Assembly: GCF_910592395.1 (NCBI RefSeq)
Contig: NC_088311.1
Span: 8,246,501-8,310,500, forward strand
Direction: 5' to 3'
Source: Lineus longissimus
Lineage: Eukaryota > Nemertea > Pilidiophora > Heteronemertea > Lineidae
DNA length: 64,000 nucleotides
Shown: positions 27,401 through 38,617 of the stretch, piece after piece
Position numbering within the stretch: the first letter of the stretch is position 1
Layout of the letters: the number at the start of each line of letters is the position of its first letter
Made by a program: the position numbers and the translations under genes
Notes under the pieces: model-generated
Told to the model about the DNA's origin: nothing
Databases searched by the model: none
Seen by the model: the letters and a program-made list of their open reading frames with translations, nothing else

Positions 27401-30400
27401 CTTCTTTATAGTTAAGAAACTGCTAAGAAGCTGCCGATATGTCTGGTACTACATGAAGGGCACAGAATTCCTGCGGGAGAGGAAGATTCCTGAGGAGGAG
27501 ATCTCAGTCCCTGATGAAGCCCCCGAGGGGATCCGGAGATAAAACAAGAGGAGGCACCTGTCTTGTAAATTATGACAATTGATATATAGTCTCATAGTGT
27601 TAAAGGAACAACTTGGGCATGGGATTTACATGGTCAGGAGGATACTGTCAAGCTTGCCACCATGCGCCGCCATGTTTTGTACCAAAGTAATGCTGATATC
27701 TAAAAATGATTTTCACCAATGTTCCTAGGTAGTTTTCGACATGGCATGTGAATTTCAGGAAGCCTATGAAACCCTATATGGTTATACCCTGTTCTAGGGG
27801 ATTCTTTATTACGGTTCAAAGGTTTTTCAATTATTCTGTTTGGAGATGTCACGGTCGATCTGGAAGCCAGTTTTGTATGAAAAACCAACATAACATTATG
27901 CCCAAGTTGTCCCTTTAGACTTTTCGATGACAATAGGGAGGTCTATAAACTGTTAAATTATAATACAAAATCAGAAAGCTTTCTCTTCGTATACGAGAGA
28001 CGCCTTCGGCATCCTGTTTAAACCGCCGCTTAACACGTATGGCATCAGTTTTTGTTTGACTCAAACCTACGCATACTTGCACTTCGTGTGGCAGTCAATC
28101 TGCAGCAGTTGCAAAGCGTCTCTAATATTCCGCACATGCCATTATTCTTTTCATGACGTAAGAGTATACTTGTTCAGTCTGCTAATGACGGCCATTGAGA
28201 GTGCGAATATTTCTGTAACTATAGATGTTTGGTTGTGAACTGGTACCTTCAAACAGTAGTCAATATGCAGAGCAGATATTAACAGGAGTTAGGTGTGTTG
28301 CAACATTGATGATTCCAAACGGCAAAAGGACCCAACACTGATCAGTTTGGCTTGCATGGTCATCTCTGCCAGTACCAGTGGAGCCAAGACAATGGGAATG
28401 TGACTTAATTGTTCTGCCAATACATACATACCCCGTAAAGGTTTTTCAGCAATATGAAAATCAAGGGGGCGCTCGTAGGGGGGGGGGGGGCAAATGCCGA
28501 TCTAATGATTTATTCATTTGTCCGCATATTCAGCTAAACACTGAAACACGGGTCTGCATACGCAGACTTTTAATGGTCAATTATGCAAACAATGCTTCTT
28601 CTTGCCTTTGGCATTGTGTAGTACTTGTATTATACCAAGGATAACATTTCATAGTATCACAAGCACTCGTCAAACTCGTCAAACCATGAACTTGCGTACT
28701 TGTATTAAGCATAAACTGTTTACATGCGATATTTTGATTCCACTTGACGAATACATACGTAAGGTATACATTTATGTCGAAAACCACAGTTTCGATGAAG
28801 TGTTTTTCAAGGTGACAGCAATGACAGCCAATATTCCAGCCTTTGATCAGCTTCACATTGGCCGAAGTACTTGAGTTAACTTGACAGTGCCGTGTACTAG
28901 CTGGTGCTACTTCTACGGTTTGTTAAGCAGGAACAAATTGTTGCATTCATCTTTACAGCAAAATGAAAAAGGAAACACTTTCTTTACCTTCTATGCCAAA
29001 AATCCCCATATCCGCATTTGTTGGGACTATGACAGTGTTTGCAATCTGCCAAAGACAGTGTGGTGTCTTTGATTCAGTAAAGGATGACTGGTGGAACCGC
29101 TTTGTTCGCACTGTTATAAGGAATTTCTACTAATATAACATCCGAAAAGCTTTAAGGAACAGAAGAAATTCTCGTAAGACAGACAGCATATCGTCACCCT
29201 CATGAAATAATTGCCCAAGTCATATTTCTGCTTCCGAGAAAAATTGAAAAAATGTATTCATTTCCGAACTATTACAAATTGATTTTGCAGCCGGATCATG
29301 TGGTCAATTGAGGACAAATTATTAATGTTGGCCAATCTAGTATACCTGGTGCAAGAAAGTAATAAAACTCATGACAAAGTAAAGGGAAACACATTTTTTA
29401 AAGAGTTTTCCAACTTTCCACTTGAGGGGACATGTATGGAGAAGGAGGCGTTATGTCAGGTCGTGCTTTCAGATCTTGCAAATTAGTGCTTGAGTAGCTA
29501 TCCCCAGCCTTCTTTCCCAAATTGATAAACTAGGATATTTACGATTCAAGGTATACAGTTTACAGGATAGGACTGGTTGTCATCGTGTCGAGCTACTTTT
29601 AGATTTAGACATTGTAAATGATCGAATGCAACATAAAAACACCAACTCACTGCATTAAATAACCATGAGTCCCTACTTCACTTTCGCTAACAATTTTAAA
29701 CACACTATAGCTGATGGTATAAGTGGGAAAGCCGCCCACTTGAAAAATGTATTTCGCAGCATTTGATAACGAGACGACCTTCGAACGTGACGTTACGCGG
29801 TAGATGAGACTGAACACGTCCTCACTGTCGACTCGTGTTCTAATAAGCCTAATTGGTAACAAAATTTGACAAGTAACATAATGTATATCGACCAATATTT
29901 CCACTACATCCTCCTCTAATCACCAATTATAAAATCTCACCAAGTGAAAACTATAAAATACATAGCCAATGCTTGTCGCCAGATCAAATGCACCTTAAAT
30001 ATTTTCAAATGAATTAAGATGACGGTTTATAGCATCAATCACCACTCTACTTATTTTCATCTGGCGCGAAATTCATGTGCTTTGTTGTGAAGCACTATCA
30101 TAGGCAGCTGGCTTACCTGAGTTCCTGTAAATAAAAACATCGTTTAGTAACTGTTACATGTAGTCATATTAAGTGGAATTATTTAGAGCTGCACAAAAAT
30201 GTCAAACAAAATTATATGGTTGTTTACAGCTTTACCATTAGATAGTCCAGAACACAGTAAAGTACACAAGTACCATGCAGTCAAAACGTCACCGTATAAG
30301 GGCCGTTTGCGCGGTACCAAACCAGACCATCCCAGATCAGATCACATCGCTCACGACACCATGTGTGAGAGACGTAAACGTCTCGTATCAAATGACGTAC

Positions 30401-31280
30401 AGTACATGTATTGAAGTATGTACATCGAACCAGACCAGACCAGACCAGATCACAGTTGTGCGCTTTTCACGGCAGACCAATTTACATGATCTAGATCAAT
30501 CCGGATCAAGCGAGGTCGGTTTGATCCTGTGTAAACGGCCGTATTGTCACGGCAAAACACACGCGCGACTTGGGCCAGACTTGCGCATCAGTGGTGGTTT
30601 TCCTTCGGACCAATATCACCAATATCAAAAACTCATCAAACTGTGGGTTAATTTTAATTTTATATATCTTTGATTGAAGAATTTACCCCTACAAGTATGT
30701 AGATATAGTGTAAATCAGTAAGGTTATCTTTGATTGACATATTGAGCCCTGAATAGTGTAAACTGCTCCTTGTACAAAGTAGTATTTGTACTTTGTATTT
30801 GTAAACGGGACAAGTTAATGCACGAGACACTGTAATGCACCCTTGCACAAATTGTTCCTTGAGTGTACGAATAAACATACATATAAAAACAAATTGATAC
30901 GTAAATTTGCTCTATCATAAAATAGGAAATGAAAGTTTGCTTACCTTGACTGGGACACAGATAAGGATGAGAAGAAGATCAGCTGACGCCAAACTCGTCA
31001 GGAAAATGTTCGTGACATTTTGCATTCTCCTGAACCTCACAATGGAAAATATGACAAGGCCGTTTCCGAGGACGCCGACGAGAAATGTTATTCCGTAAAC
31101 TATGCCACTCGGGATGATCTCGTCAAGCGGTATTGACCCCATGGATTCTGCCATGTCGTATTCGTAGTCCGGGTCACTACAGTCCGTACAGGAGCCATTT
31201 GAGTCGTTCCCGTACGAAACTATCTCGGCCTCTAAGGGTGGGAGGCAGTCACTCGAAAAGTAGGTGACTGGACCAGCCAT
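3280..31280 (-). CDS. Class A peptide-type G-protein-coupled receptor, partial (coding exons 1-2)
   Basis: This gene is joined from two exons, 30945-31280 and 3280-3401, which meet in phase 0 and give 152 residues plus two bases of the next codon. The product would be a seven-helix plasma-membrane receptor coupling to G proteins; only the extracellular N-terminus to the end of TM3 is present. Visible landmarks are sequons at N25 and N28, an acidic N-terminus, TM1 (about 57-82) with GN at 72-73, TM2 (about 88-111) with the conserved Asp at 101, the ECL1 Trp at 121, the TM3 disulfide Cys at 128, and an ER(Y) motif at 152-153 split by the intron. The TM2/TM3 style suggests a neuropeptide receptor near the QRFP/galanin/cholecystokinin-like groups, but the ligand cannot be named. 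TM4-TM7 exons were not found in 1-3279, so they lie off the left edge. The separating intron is 27,543 bp. Confidence 0.85.
3971..4000 (-). repeat. Isolated inverted fragment of the 83 bp repeat
   Basis: These 30 bp read, on the minus strand, TAATTTACTGTACCGTCTAC then TAGTATACTA, the core of the tandem unit 2.7 kb to the left. Confidence 0.75.
8066..8428 (+). mobile_element. MITE family A, copy 1 (363 bp, 13 bp TIRs, TA flanks)
   Basis: It starts GCATTCCGCGAAG and ends CTTCGCGGAATGC, perfect 13 bp terminal inverted repeats flanked by TA on both sides, as expected for a Tc1/mariner-like non-autonomous element. It has no transposase frame. It contains the palindromes TGACGTCA (8080-8087) and GTCACGTGAC (8354-8363). 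Confidence 0.9.
8911..9139 (+). repeat. Degenerate repeats with TCAGTGTGCGG core
   Basis: Four occurrences at about 8915, 8987, 9024 and 9124 (TCAGTGTGCGG, TTAGTGTGCAA, TCAGTGTGCGA, TCAGTGTGCGG) are each preceded by TTGCAATGAAT- or GCAATTCAT-like sequence. Spacing is irregular, so this is an old or composite repeat. Confidence 0.55.
10118..10170 (+). repeat. Two-copy short tandem duplication
   Basis: GTAATCCATTTTCCCGCCTG and a near-identical copy with one extra C lie head to tail. Confidence 0.7.
11912..12271 (-). mobile_element. MITE family A, copy 2 (360 bp), inverted to copy 1
   Basis: The reverse complement matches copy 1 along its whole length, with scattered differences. The TIRs GCATTCCGCGA/TCGCGGAATGC and TA flanks are kept. 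TGACGTCA (12250-12257) and GTCACGTGAC (11977-11986) are both intact. Confidence 0.9.
12330..12880 (+). repeat. Diverged ~400 bp tandem duplication
   Basis: ACCCGGATGCGAAAATGA (near 12335) recurs as ACCCGGATGCAAAAATGA (near 12729). Similar downstream order follows (CAGTCT, GCATC, TTTTC, ACTGCAT, AAAGTG/AGAGTG). Divergence is considerable. Confidence 0.5.
14120..14243. mobile_element. Foldback/MITE family B, copy 1
   Basis: The left end GGTTGTTCAAAAC is matched by the inverted right end GTTTCGAACAACC inside GGGCC/GGGTCC-rich termini. The same terminal sequence recurs at 50558-50700. Confidence 0.6.
15542..15590. repeat. 49 bp near-perfect palindrome
   Basis: Two 24-base arms, starting AATGCTCGACT and ending AGTCGAGCATT, flank one central T with a single mismatch. 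A T-rich run follows. It stands alone inside the GPCR intron. Confidence 0.92.
20341..21091. repeat. 63 bp minisatellite, about 12 copies
   Basis: Units begin CTCGCAGTTAAAAGAATTC and run through TTTAAACAAAGCCCGCTGCC with very few differences in the middle copies; the ends are more divergent. Because 63 is a multiple of three and the unit lacks stops in one frame, a 193-codon frame runs through it. That frame starts at GTG and contains no ATG, so translation is unlikely. Confidence 0.95.
22557..22734. mobile_element. MITE family C (CAGTGGAACC element), 178 bp
   Basis: Ends are CAGTGGAACCTC and GAGGTTCTACTG, flanked by TA. The interior has repeated ACCTCTCTATYAAGGAC-like segments. Half copies lie at about 1520-1558 and 50372-50415. 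Confidence 0.8.
27601..27917. mobile_element. MITE family D (TAAAGGRACAACTTGGGC), 317 bp
   Basis: The left end TAAAGGAACAACTTGGGCAT is repeated in inverted form at the right end, ATGCCCAAGTTGTCCCTTTA, giving 20 bp TIRs with one mismatch. It has no coding capacity. Partial relatives lie near 35873, 37532 and 47275. Confidence 0.85.
30290..30553. mobile_element. MITE-like element with imperfect GGCCGTTT termini
   Basis: The left end contains GTATAAGGGCCGTTTGCGC; the right end contains GTGTAAACGGCCGTATTGT, an imperfect inverse. The interior is simple CCAGACCAGA-rich sequence. A 132-codon plus-strand frame crosses it without any domain. Confidence 0.45.
30945..31280 (-). CDS. GPCR coding exon 1 (N-terminus, TM1, TM2)
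   Basis: The exon has 112 codons. The ATG at 31280-31278 has a good context, acaATGG (A at -3, G at +4). The reading frame runs through an acidic, Cys-containing ectodomain (two sequons), then TM1 with LGNG and TM2 with SLASADLLL. It ends in CVPVK at a canonical donor (AAG|GTAAGC, GT at 30944-30943), phase 0. The donor falls just after TM2, a common intron site in peptide GPCR genes. A 5' untranslated exon may lie upstream but was not identified. Confidence 0.88.
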
Positions 31281-33134
31281 TGTTACGAGTGTATTATCGA
31301 CGATAAGGTCTAATAAGAAGCTTTGATGCGACCACTATCCTATCGATCAAACTTGTCAAACTTGTAACAAAAAACAAACAAACTATCTCCCCAGCTGTAC
31401 CAAACTAAGCGTAGTATAATGCACATCTATTACATGTAGCGTGGGTGAAATGGCCCCCACAGTAACCAACTGAATCATATTCCTTCGAGTATAAAAGTTG
31501 ACGAAACTTCTCCAACATGCCAGATATCATCGAAGTTCAAAAGTATCCAATGAATGATAGTCCACTATCCTTGAACCGTACTAAATAATCCATCAACAAC
31601 TGTAAGTGAACTTGAAAGTGACGCGACCAAGGACATGGGTCAGTAAGCAGTCCAAAGAATAGGTTAGCCTCCTACGCAAGTATCAATGTATCAAAACCTC
31701 GGCACGTCCTCGTTTACCGAAGCCTGATACCTCTCTGAAGAAAGTATCACAAAGCTTCCATGGCAAACCTTTATCGATTGCTGATCGTCACAAGCAATCT
31801 CACAGAAATCATGTCCGGTTGCCTTTAACTATGCCTGACCACGCCTGTCGTTCCCCAGTGAACTAGGCCGATTGTTGCTCGTGTTCTTGCCCTGGGCTCA
31901 CGATATCCTAGTTCTACTAGTTACAGAAATCATCGCCCTTGTCACAGACACGTGTTACCGTGCGTGTGATCTGCAGAATCTGATTCCGGTAGCTGCCGCT
32001 TCGTTGGGTAGGATGTCGCTGCCTCGGCCGCATCTGTCTCGTAGCAGCGTATTCCTATGGATTATAGACGTGTTCTTGGATCTGGTAGAGTCACCACTCG
32101 TCGATACGACTGCCTGAAACTGTAATTGTTAACTTGGAAACAAGTAGCGCTCCTTTTATCTAGGTCACCTTGATAATAATAGTCCCGCAGCGTGTAGTAA
32201 TCTCAGACAATCACAAAACTATCAAAGGCAAGTTGTCAAATTCTTAACAATCACTCCGGTGTTTTTCCACTGAGAAGGATTTTTTAATATAGAAAGTGCA
32301 TTCGATAAAAAGAACATCACCTGACATTGTTCATGGCCTTATTTCGGGCGAACGAAGCAAACAGAAGCTCAACTCCCGACTCTATTTAAGTTCATTTTTA
32401 AGTGAACTATAATTGACTTGTCAGAATAGCGTTATTCAAACCAAACTAATACTATCAGTCGTCTTTGAATTCATGTTCTGATCAAAGGAGTTAACTTTGA
32501 TGGTCTTAATAGGGAGCCTCTCCAATGTTTAATTGCGCCCGATTAGGCAACAACATGTTCCATTATCTTTACTTCCAAGTGAAATGTTGTTTAGTTTGCT
32601 TAATCCTATTTCATTTCAGTTACATGTATCACAAGTGTTGAAAGCATTTCTGTTTAAAAATTGGGGTTGTTTACCTGAATGTGCTGCAGTGGAGGCGTGC
32701 GATACGCCTATTTGAAGCACATGAATTACTGAGGATGTGTGCCTTCGCGTTTCAGTTACGTCGTATTATAAACCTGGCCTCCACATTATAAGGAAACTGT
32801 TGGCAGATCGCCTGTCATTCACTCCTTCAGCGTCGCATGTAGAGGTTTCCTAGTGCATCAGGAAATGCATTATTTCACTCTACAGTAATACCTGTATGAG
32901 TTATCGCTTGGTAGGATCAAGCGGACGCCCGGCTGCTTACTTTTTCAACTGTTTGCTTGCACCGACCTGTGGTCTGTTCCCAATCACGAGTACAGACGCC
33001 ATTTTTAACACATTAGAGCAATAAAATTATTGAGGAAAGTCGTTTTTATCAAGAAATGAGACTTTATCAGCATATTAAAGAAATTTGCCATCATTCCAGC
33101 AAAGACATTATGATTTTTTTTAGTATGATGTTGA

Positions 33135-33229
33135 CATGCCGATTTACCGTCGCTGTGCGTATTTTCCATCCTTCACTCCTGAACGGAGGAAACTTTAGAA
33201 TTGATGTTCACAGACGGTAAGTCGGCATG
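33135..33229. mobile_element. Short palindromic element family E, copy 1 (95 bp)
   Basis: It starts CATGCCGATTTACCGTC and ends GACGGTAAGTCGGCATG, inverted repeats of 17 bp with one mismatch. The centre has TGTGCGTATTTTCCATCC. Confidence 0.8.
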
Positions 33230-33379
33230 GGTGTGGAGGGACCTTACTCAAATGCATACATGTATACATGTATACCCCCAAAATAAATTATGTTGCATGT
33301 TGTTTGGGGTTAGGCCGTTTCTTCAGCTAGATTGACTAGACGACTAGACGACATGGCCGTTGAATAAAAGTGGCGACAA

Positions 33380-33673
33380 TCAGACCCCGTCCACCTTACT
33401 CATTTCGCTAATATCATAATGTACTTCCGTTGTCCGAGACATGAGAAGGGGATGACCATCACGTTTCGCTTGATCTTTTGCCCATCTAATCATTCGATTA
33501 TGGACAATGTTCCGTAATGGAATCCAGTCAAGTAAGCGAGATTTCGATCGCTTCGGAGTCCAGTGATTAAGATGTCTGAGCCATGTCCATCTCAAAAACA
33601 TGGTCGGTGTTTCCGTAGCCAATTGATCCAAATGATACGCTCGTTTTCCAACTCGGCGCATACTTTCCTTCAT
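33380..33673 (-). pseudogene. Weak LINE-like remnant (97-codon frame)
   Basis: The ATG-started frame contains RWTWLRHLNHW, LLDWIPLRN and RMIRWAKDQAKRDG. This loosely resembles the Trp-rich C-terminal region after reverse transcriptase in some non-LTR retrotransposons. No reverse transcriptase motif is visible nearby, so this could equally be chance. Confidence 0.2.
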
Positions 33674-34690
33674 GGTTCACGAGGGTCGGAGCTGACTATT
33701 CTAGTACAAAAACAGCTCTTGTAGCTTAAAATCTTGTTGTAGCACCGATGTTTGCCAACTTCGAGGGAACTGGTCATCATTGAGTGAGTATTGGTTTGTA
33801 GCGGCCGAGCGCGACGCAACTACCATCGACTTGGATGGAGACCAGCGGAGGCTGGCGTGCAACGGAAGAAGATGGCGCGAGGTGATCGAACACATGACCA
33901 CCTACACGTACATGTATGTAGGTCGCGACCACGCTGGGGAAAGTAAGTAACTGCAAGTTGGGTACAGGTGGGCTATCACTAAATTTATATACCCTGGCTT
34001 TAGGTAATTGAACATTCAATTAAAAACTCTCACATCTATCACGAAGCACTGAGCACCGTCGTCTACAAAAGCCTTTTATTAGAACCAGCTTAAACCGGGA
34101 GTCAGCTGCAAATTCATGAAATTTCTTCAAATTTCTTAAATTCGTTAAGATTTTCGAGAGCTTTTTTCTACAGCGGAAGTACAGCTTTGTCAAGTAAATA
34201 ATTTGAATTTAGTATTGCCGACAACGAACCCAGTACAACGTTGCGAATTCTTCAGACTCCTTACTGTCATCGTACAGTTTCACCAAATATCACAAATAAA
34301 AAACCAGAGGATTTATGACAAAAAACTGGCTACAAACTTATCGAAACAGTGGGATGACACGCCTTAATTGCTTTTTCCCACAACGTAACACGTTCCCTAT
34401 TTCCAAATGGAAATTGTTATAATTTGTCGCCGTGATTGCAAGCGCAGAGAAACCAATTTGTTACGTATCGTGCGATAGCTGCTTTTTACCATCCACACTG
34501 AGCTTACAGAAAGTGGCGCTTGCACTATACATACTAATTCCGATAAATTAAAGTAGATCGGAGTTAAATTCTCTACAGCATGACCACAAATTACTGACCC
34601 AGGCCAGACCCGGCAATTTTAAACAGCACTTGTCGTGTCGGCGACCGAATGGAGCAAAAACGTGCATTTTAGCGCTGACTTGCTAATTAC

Positions 34691-34705
34691 CCCCCCCCCC
34701 CCCCC
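34691..34705. repeat. C homopolymer (~15 bp)
   Basis: An uninterrupted run of C. A G run of about 10 lies at 28480-28490. Lengths may be unreliable in the assembly. Confidence 0.85.
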
Positions 34706-36549
34706 GAACGCAATAAATAATAAAAATCTGTGTTTCTTCTAACATCGTTACTTCATATTTTGTTGAATTATGCAAAAATGTAACCACCGAAGATGTTGCT
34801 TGCAGACGCGAAGCCATAGTACCGACAAGCAACGGATTCGTTTTTCGCTCCGATCAATCAAGTTGCTAAACGTACAGGAATCCTTTTGTGCCAAACAACT
34901 GCGGTCCTATTTTGAGCGCACAGACAAAGGCGGGACAAAAATAATGGTCTTCACACACGCCTCTATTTCCCATAGCTATACGTCAATTTCAGAAAAAAGG
35001 TTTCCTTCGATAGGTTGCTTTGAGAGGCAATTTATTTGCTAGCGTATCCCTGGTAATAAAGCATCGATCAGTTTGGAATTTTTAAAGGCTTTAGTTTTGA
35101 ACACTGCAGACGCCATTATCTTTTTACCTGTCATGCAGAATCTAGTCTCAATAAAGTTTGCAATGATGATTTATGGAGGTTTTAACTGATATGTTAAGGA
35201 CATTATAGTCACAAAACTTGAAGAAGCCCCAGCATTTTGTAGCTGAATCGACAGTACCGCACGCAGGCTCACTTCATAAAGCAATATCATACTACTGTGT
35301 CGACATATTCAAGCCAGTTGATTGGCGCCGATACGAAAGGCCTATTTTACATGTACACGAAATAGATCCATGTGTAACAGACGCCACTCAAAAAGCTTAC
35401 TGGCGTCCACACCGCCAGTAAGTGGTCATGTATGCAGACCTGAAGCCTGTTGATGTGAGGCGGCGGCTAACTGACGATGTCCCTCCCAATCCAGGGTCTA
35501 ATTTGACACGTTCCGAAAGCGACACCAAGGTTAATGACATTCCCTATTATTCCATTACCACAGCTTTGACATGGAATAACTTTCATTCCTCAAAGACGAG
35601 GTATCACATCTCATCTTTGCGGTATCGTGAGAGGCGGTAAAGATGTCATTAAACGTTGCCCTTTGAGCTAATTCGTCTCATTATTCTCGGCCATTTGACA
35701 CATCAGTGGCTTGCGTCTAGCCTTTTATATCACTTTAACACATTCTGCGGCAACCTTTATTCCGGCTCGAGGACCTTGATGTAAACATCGATAAATACAT
35801 ATATTTCAACCCGCAGCATGTGGACAGGAGCGCGTACAACCAGCTTAGTCTGAGCTCATCGAACGACAAAGCTTAAAGGGACAACTTGGGGATGAGATTT
35901 TAGATTTTTGGATTTATAGTCTGAAATAAACAACGCCCCATTAAAGGTTGCCGTCCGACTTCACATTTTGACCCCGTCTATCTTTGACCCATGACACCAA
36001 GCTGGACATTTGAATTCCGCGTACTTTTACGCATGAAGCAGAGGTTATGGCGGTGACAGCAGGTTATGGTAAACAGGCTATTCGGAAGTTTGGTCTCCAG
36101 CCAGTGAGATCTAAACCTCAATATCCAGGATATCGCACTGAATTGAAGTTCATATCCGTAACATCAAATGTTGTTAAAACAATGTGCTAGAAAAAAAAAG
36201 GAATAGAAACTCCCTCTCGCCAATGTGACCTTACCAAACCACATAAGCCATCTTTCAGGAATAATTGGTTCATCAATTTACCGAATCATTGTTGATTCAT
36301 CCAAGGTCGTATTACAGCCTGCGGCGCAAAGTTCATAGTATCAGAAGCATGCAGTTACAACAATTAGTGAAAGGCTTCCCGGTGGCTGACATCCTTATGA
36401 CTCTGTAAAGTGCGAGTCTCATTTCCTGAAGCTCCTGACGAACATTTCAATAACAGGAGATATATCGGTAGGTGTTTGGGGGTTTCCCACCACCACCACC
36501 CGAGGAACTACCAAGTACCTCTGTAAATCTAGCAAAGGCGGACACGACT

Positions 36550-36646
36550 CATGCCGAGCTACCGGCATTTGTGCGTATTATCCATTCTTCAGGAGAAAAG
36601 GAGGAGACTTAATTAGGATTGACGTTCACCGCCGGTAAATCGGCAT
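36550..36646. mobile_element. Short palindromic element family E, copy 2 (97 bp)
   Basis: It has the same order of motifs as copy 1: CATGCCGAGCTACCGGC, TGTGCGTATTATCCATTC, GATTGACGTTCAC and GCCGGTAAATCGGCAT. It lies 3.4 kb away in the same orientation. Confidence 0.8.
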
Positions 36647-38617
36647 AACATGATCATGACTTGGACACTAGTCAGCGGGTCGAAACACTCCAAACAACTC
36701 GCAAACCGGGGATCCTCACCAGACTGGTTACTGTTTTCTGGCAGTTGTGTCACCAAGCACTGATATCGGTCATGATCCGAATACGAATTCGTTCGATTCG
36801 GATCATCCACAGATACCAACCTTCGGTGATGAGGGAGCCTTCCCACGAGGTCGTAGATCTTGACCTGCAGTGTGCTGATGGGAAGGTCACACAGGGCCAC
36901 GTCCAGGTAGCATCGAAATCGGAATCGAAGAAATCGAGAAGTCAATATCTGGGGGATTATATGAGTATTTTTGTGAGAAAGTTTACGTTGGTACAACTTT
37001 AAAATAATGAGCCGTGTTCGTTTCAAAATGTGGACTTACTTTTAAACGGATGTTTATGAGGATTTGATTTAAGTGTGATTTGAGAACCGATCTATGCGAG
37101 ATGCATGGAACGTAAATTTGTCGTATTGAAACTGAAGCCCGCAAGCGAGTGTCCCGGGTCAGGGCGCACCTCTTCCCTTTAAAGCATCCACTGTTGCGCA
37201 TGCGTCGTTGAACAGGAAGACCCTGACTCGTCATAAATGACCAATCAGGAACTGCCAAGTCAATTTAGGAATCGTCACGACCAAGCCACGAAAGAACATT
37301 TTGGCCCTTATACAAACGAGGATCTGTGACCCAGGCCTATTGTCCCGGCGATTCCCAAATAGCGACAACGATCCTGGATGAGCGCAACAGCTGCGAACAT
37401 GTGGAAAAAACAAGTTTAGAAAATTTGACAGAACTCAACTTAAATCACCCCCAACTGATTACTTATTTCTAATTAAGACTAGGTGTTTTCTTCTTAATAA
37501 ATAAATTATCTTGTTCATCATTTAACCCCGTTAAAGGACAACTTGGGTCCTCAGTGAAGTCAGAATCAATGAAATTATTGACCGAATAAAATAATACATG
37601 TAATCTAAACTCATCTCTCACACAAAAGAGAGGATCTCACACATCAATTTAAATGTCTGACCTCGATGCCGAGTTCCCAAATCGTACCTTCACGTATATC
37701 ACGAAGGGTAGAAATAAAGCTTCTGATTAAATGAACAGTTTGCAAAATAACTACGTGTATTCGTTAAACCATCAGGGTAGTTACCCCTTTAAGGTTTTCA
37801 TCACATAACATTATTTTAGTTAAAATGTAAACTAAGAGTTGTAAATTCCTATATAAATTCTGGCTTCCCGCCTATAACTATAAGTATACGAAACAACTTT
37901 TTCTAAAGATAATTAAGGATGTGTCATTTGAATAAATTATCAAAATTTTAATTCAGTTTATGTACCCGAGATGAGTTTTTAGACGGCACGTTTTAAAAAG
38001 CTATCTCCCTGTGTATTTTGTCAGAGTGTACACGAATATTGACAACAGCTGACGGGTGATTACGCGGATAACTCCAATGCTTCATAGTTTAGTTCACGGC
38101 CCTTTTTACATAAATATAAAACAGCAGATACTGCCGAAACCAATGTGTTACCCAGAGCAAGTGTGTGACGGCTTGAGCAAATTATTTGTTACAGTTGTTC
38201 ATGAAATGTAAGAACTATTCATGTACATTAAGAGACGGTGATGAAGATGATGGTAAAATTAAACAAACCAAAGCGCATCAAAATTGCACGAACCAAATTG
38301 CATCAATGCCTTTCTTTCGAGGAAGAACCATTTTAGATGACATCACTCTCCAAGAACAGGTGTTTCTAAATATAACAACAATGGGCCGAGATAATCTGCA
38401 GACAGTGCATAGCATGGTAGGCTTCTGAAGTAGGATATCCATTATGTGCTACACATACTTCTGATAAGGAATTTGACTGTGGACAAGTATCCTCCTCTAA
38501 AAGTACGTGGCCACCGACCAATCTTGACACATGGTTTTCGGATATTTTTCTTGACTGTGCATACTTTGAACGAATAGGGGCACTGTTCATATTTGATTAT
38601 AATTGAATTCTTGCACA

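Larger units (their letters stand above)
3402..30944 (-). other. 27.5 kb GPCR intron 1, filled with repeats
   Basis: Its limits are the two canonical splice sites of the receptor exons. It contains the inverted MITE pair (8066-8428, 11912-12271), TCAGTGTGCGG-core repeats (8.9-9.14 kb), a foldback (14120-14243), a 49 bp palindrome (15542-15590), the 63 bp minisatellite (20341-21091), MITEs at 22557-22734, 27601-27917 and 30290-30553, and a diverged local duplication at 12.3-12.9 kb. No nested gene is convincing; reading frames of up to ~120 codons are not family-like. Confidence 0.7.
31281..38617. other. Divergent spacer between GPCR and SLC18-like gene
   Basis: The two genes point away from each other, so both promoters should lie in this 7.3 kb. 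No TATA box or transcription start can be assigned by eye. It contains two copies of a ~95 bp CATGCCG palindromic element, a weak LINE-like frame (33380-33673), a C homopolymer near 34690 and half copies of the TAAAGGGACAACTTGGG element near 35875 and 37533. Confidence 0.5.

Noticed and set aside
30275-30673. 132-codon plus-strand frame
   Set aside because: It runs through a MITE-like element and simple CCAGACC repeats, with no protein-like pattern.
38603-38617. Five extra codons upstream of the SLC18-like ATG
   Set aside because: This extension starts at TTG; the first ATG with good context is at 38618.
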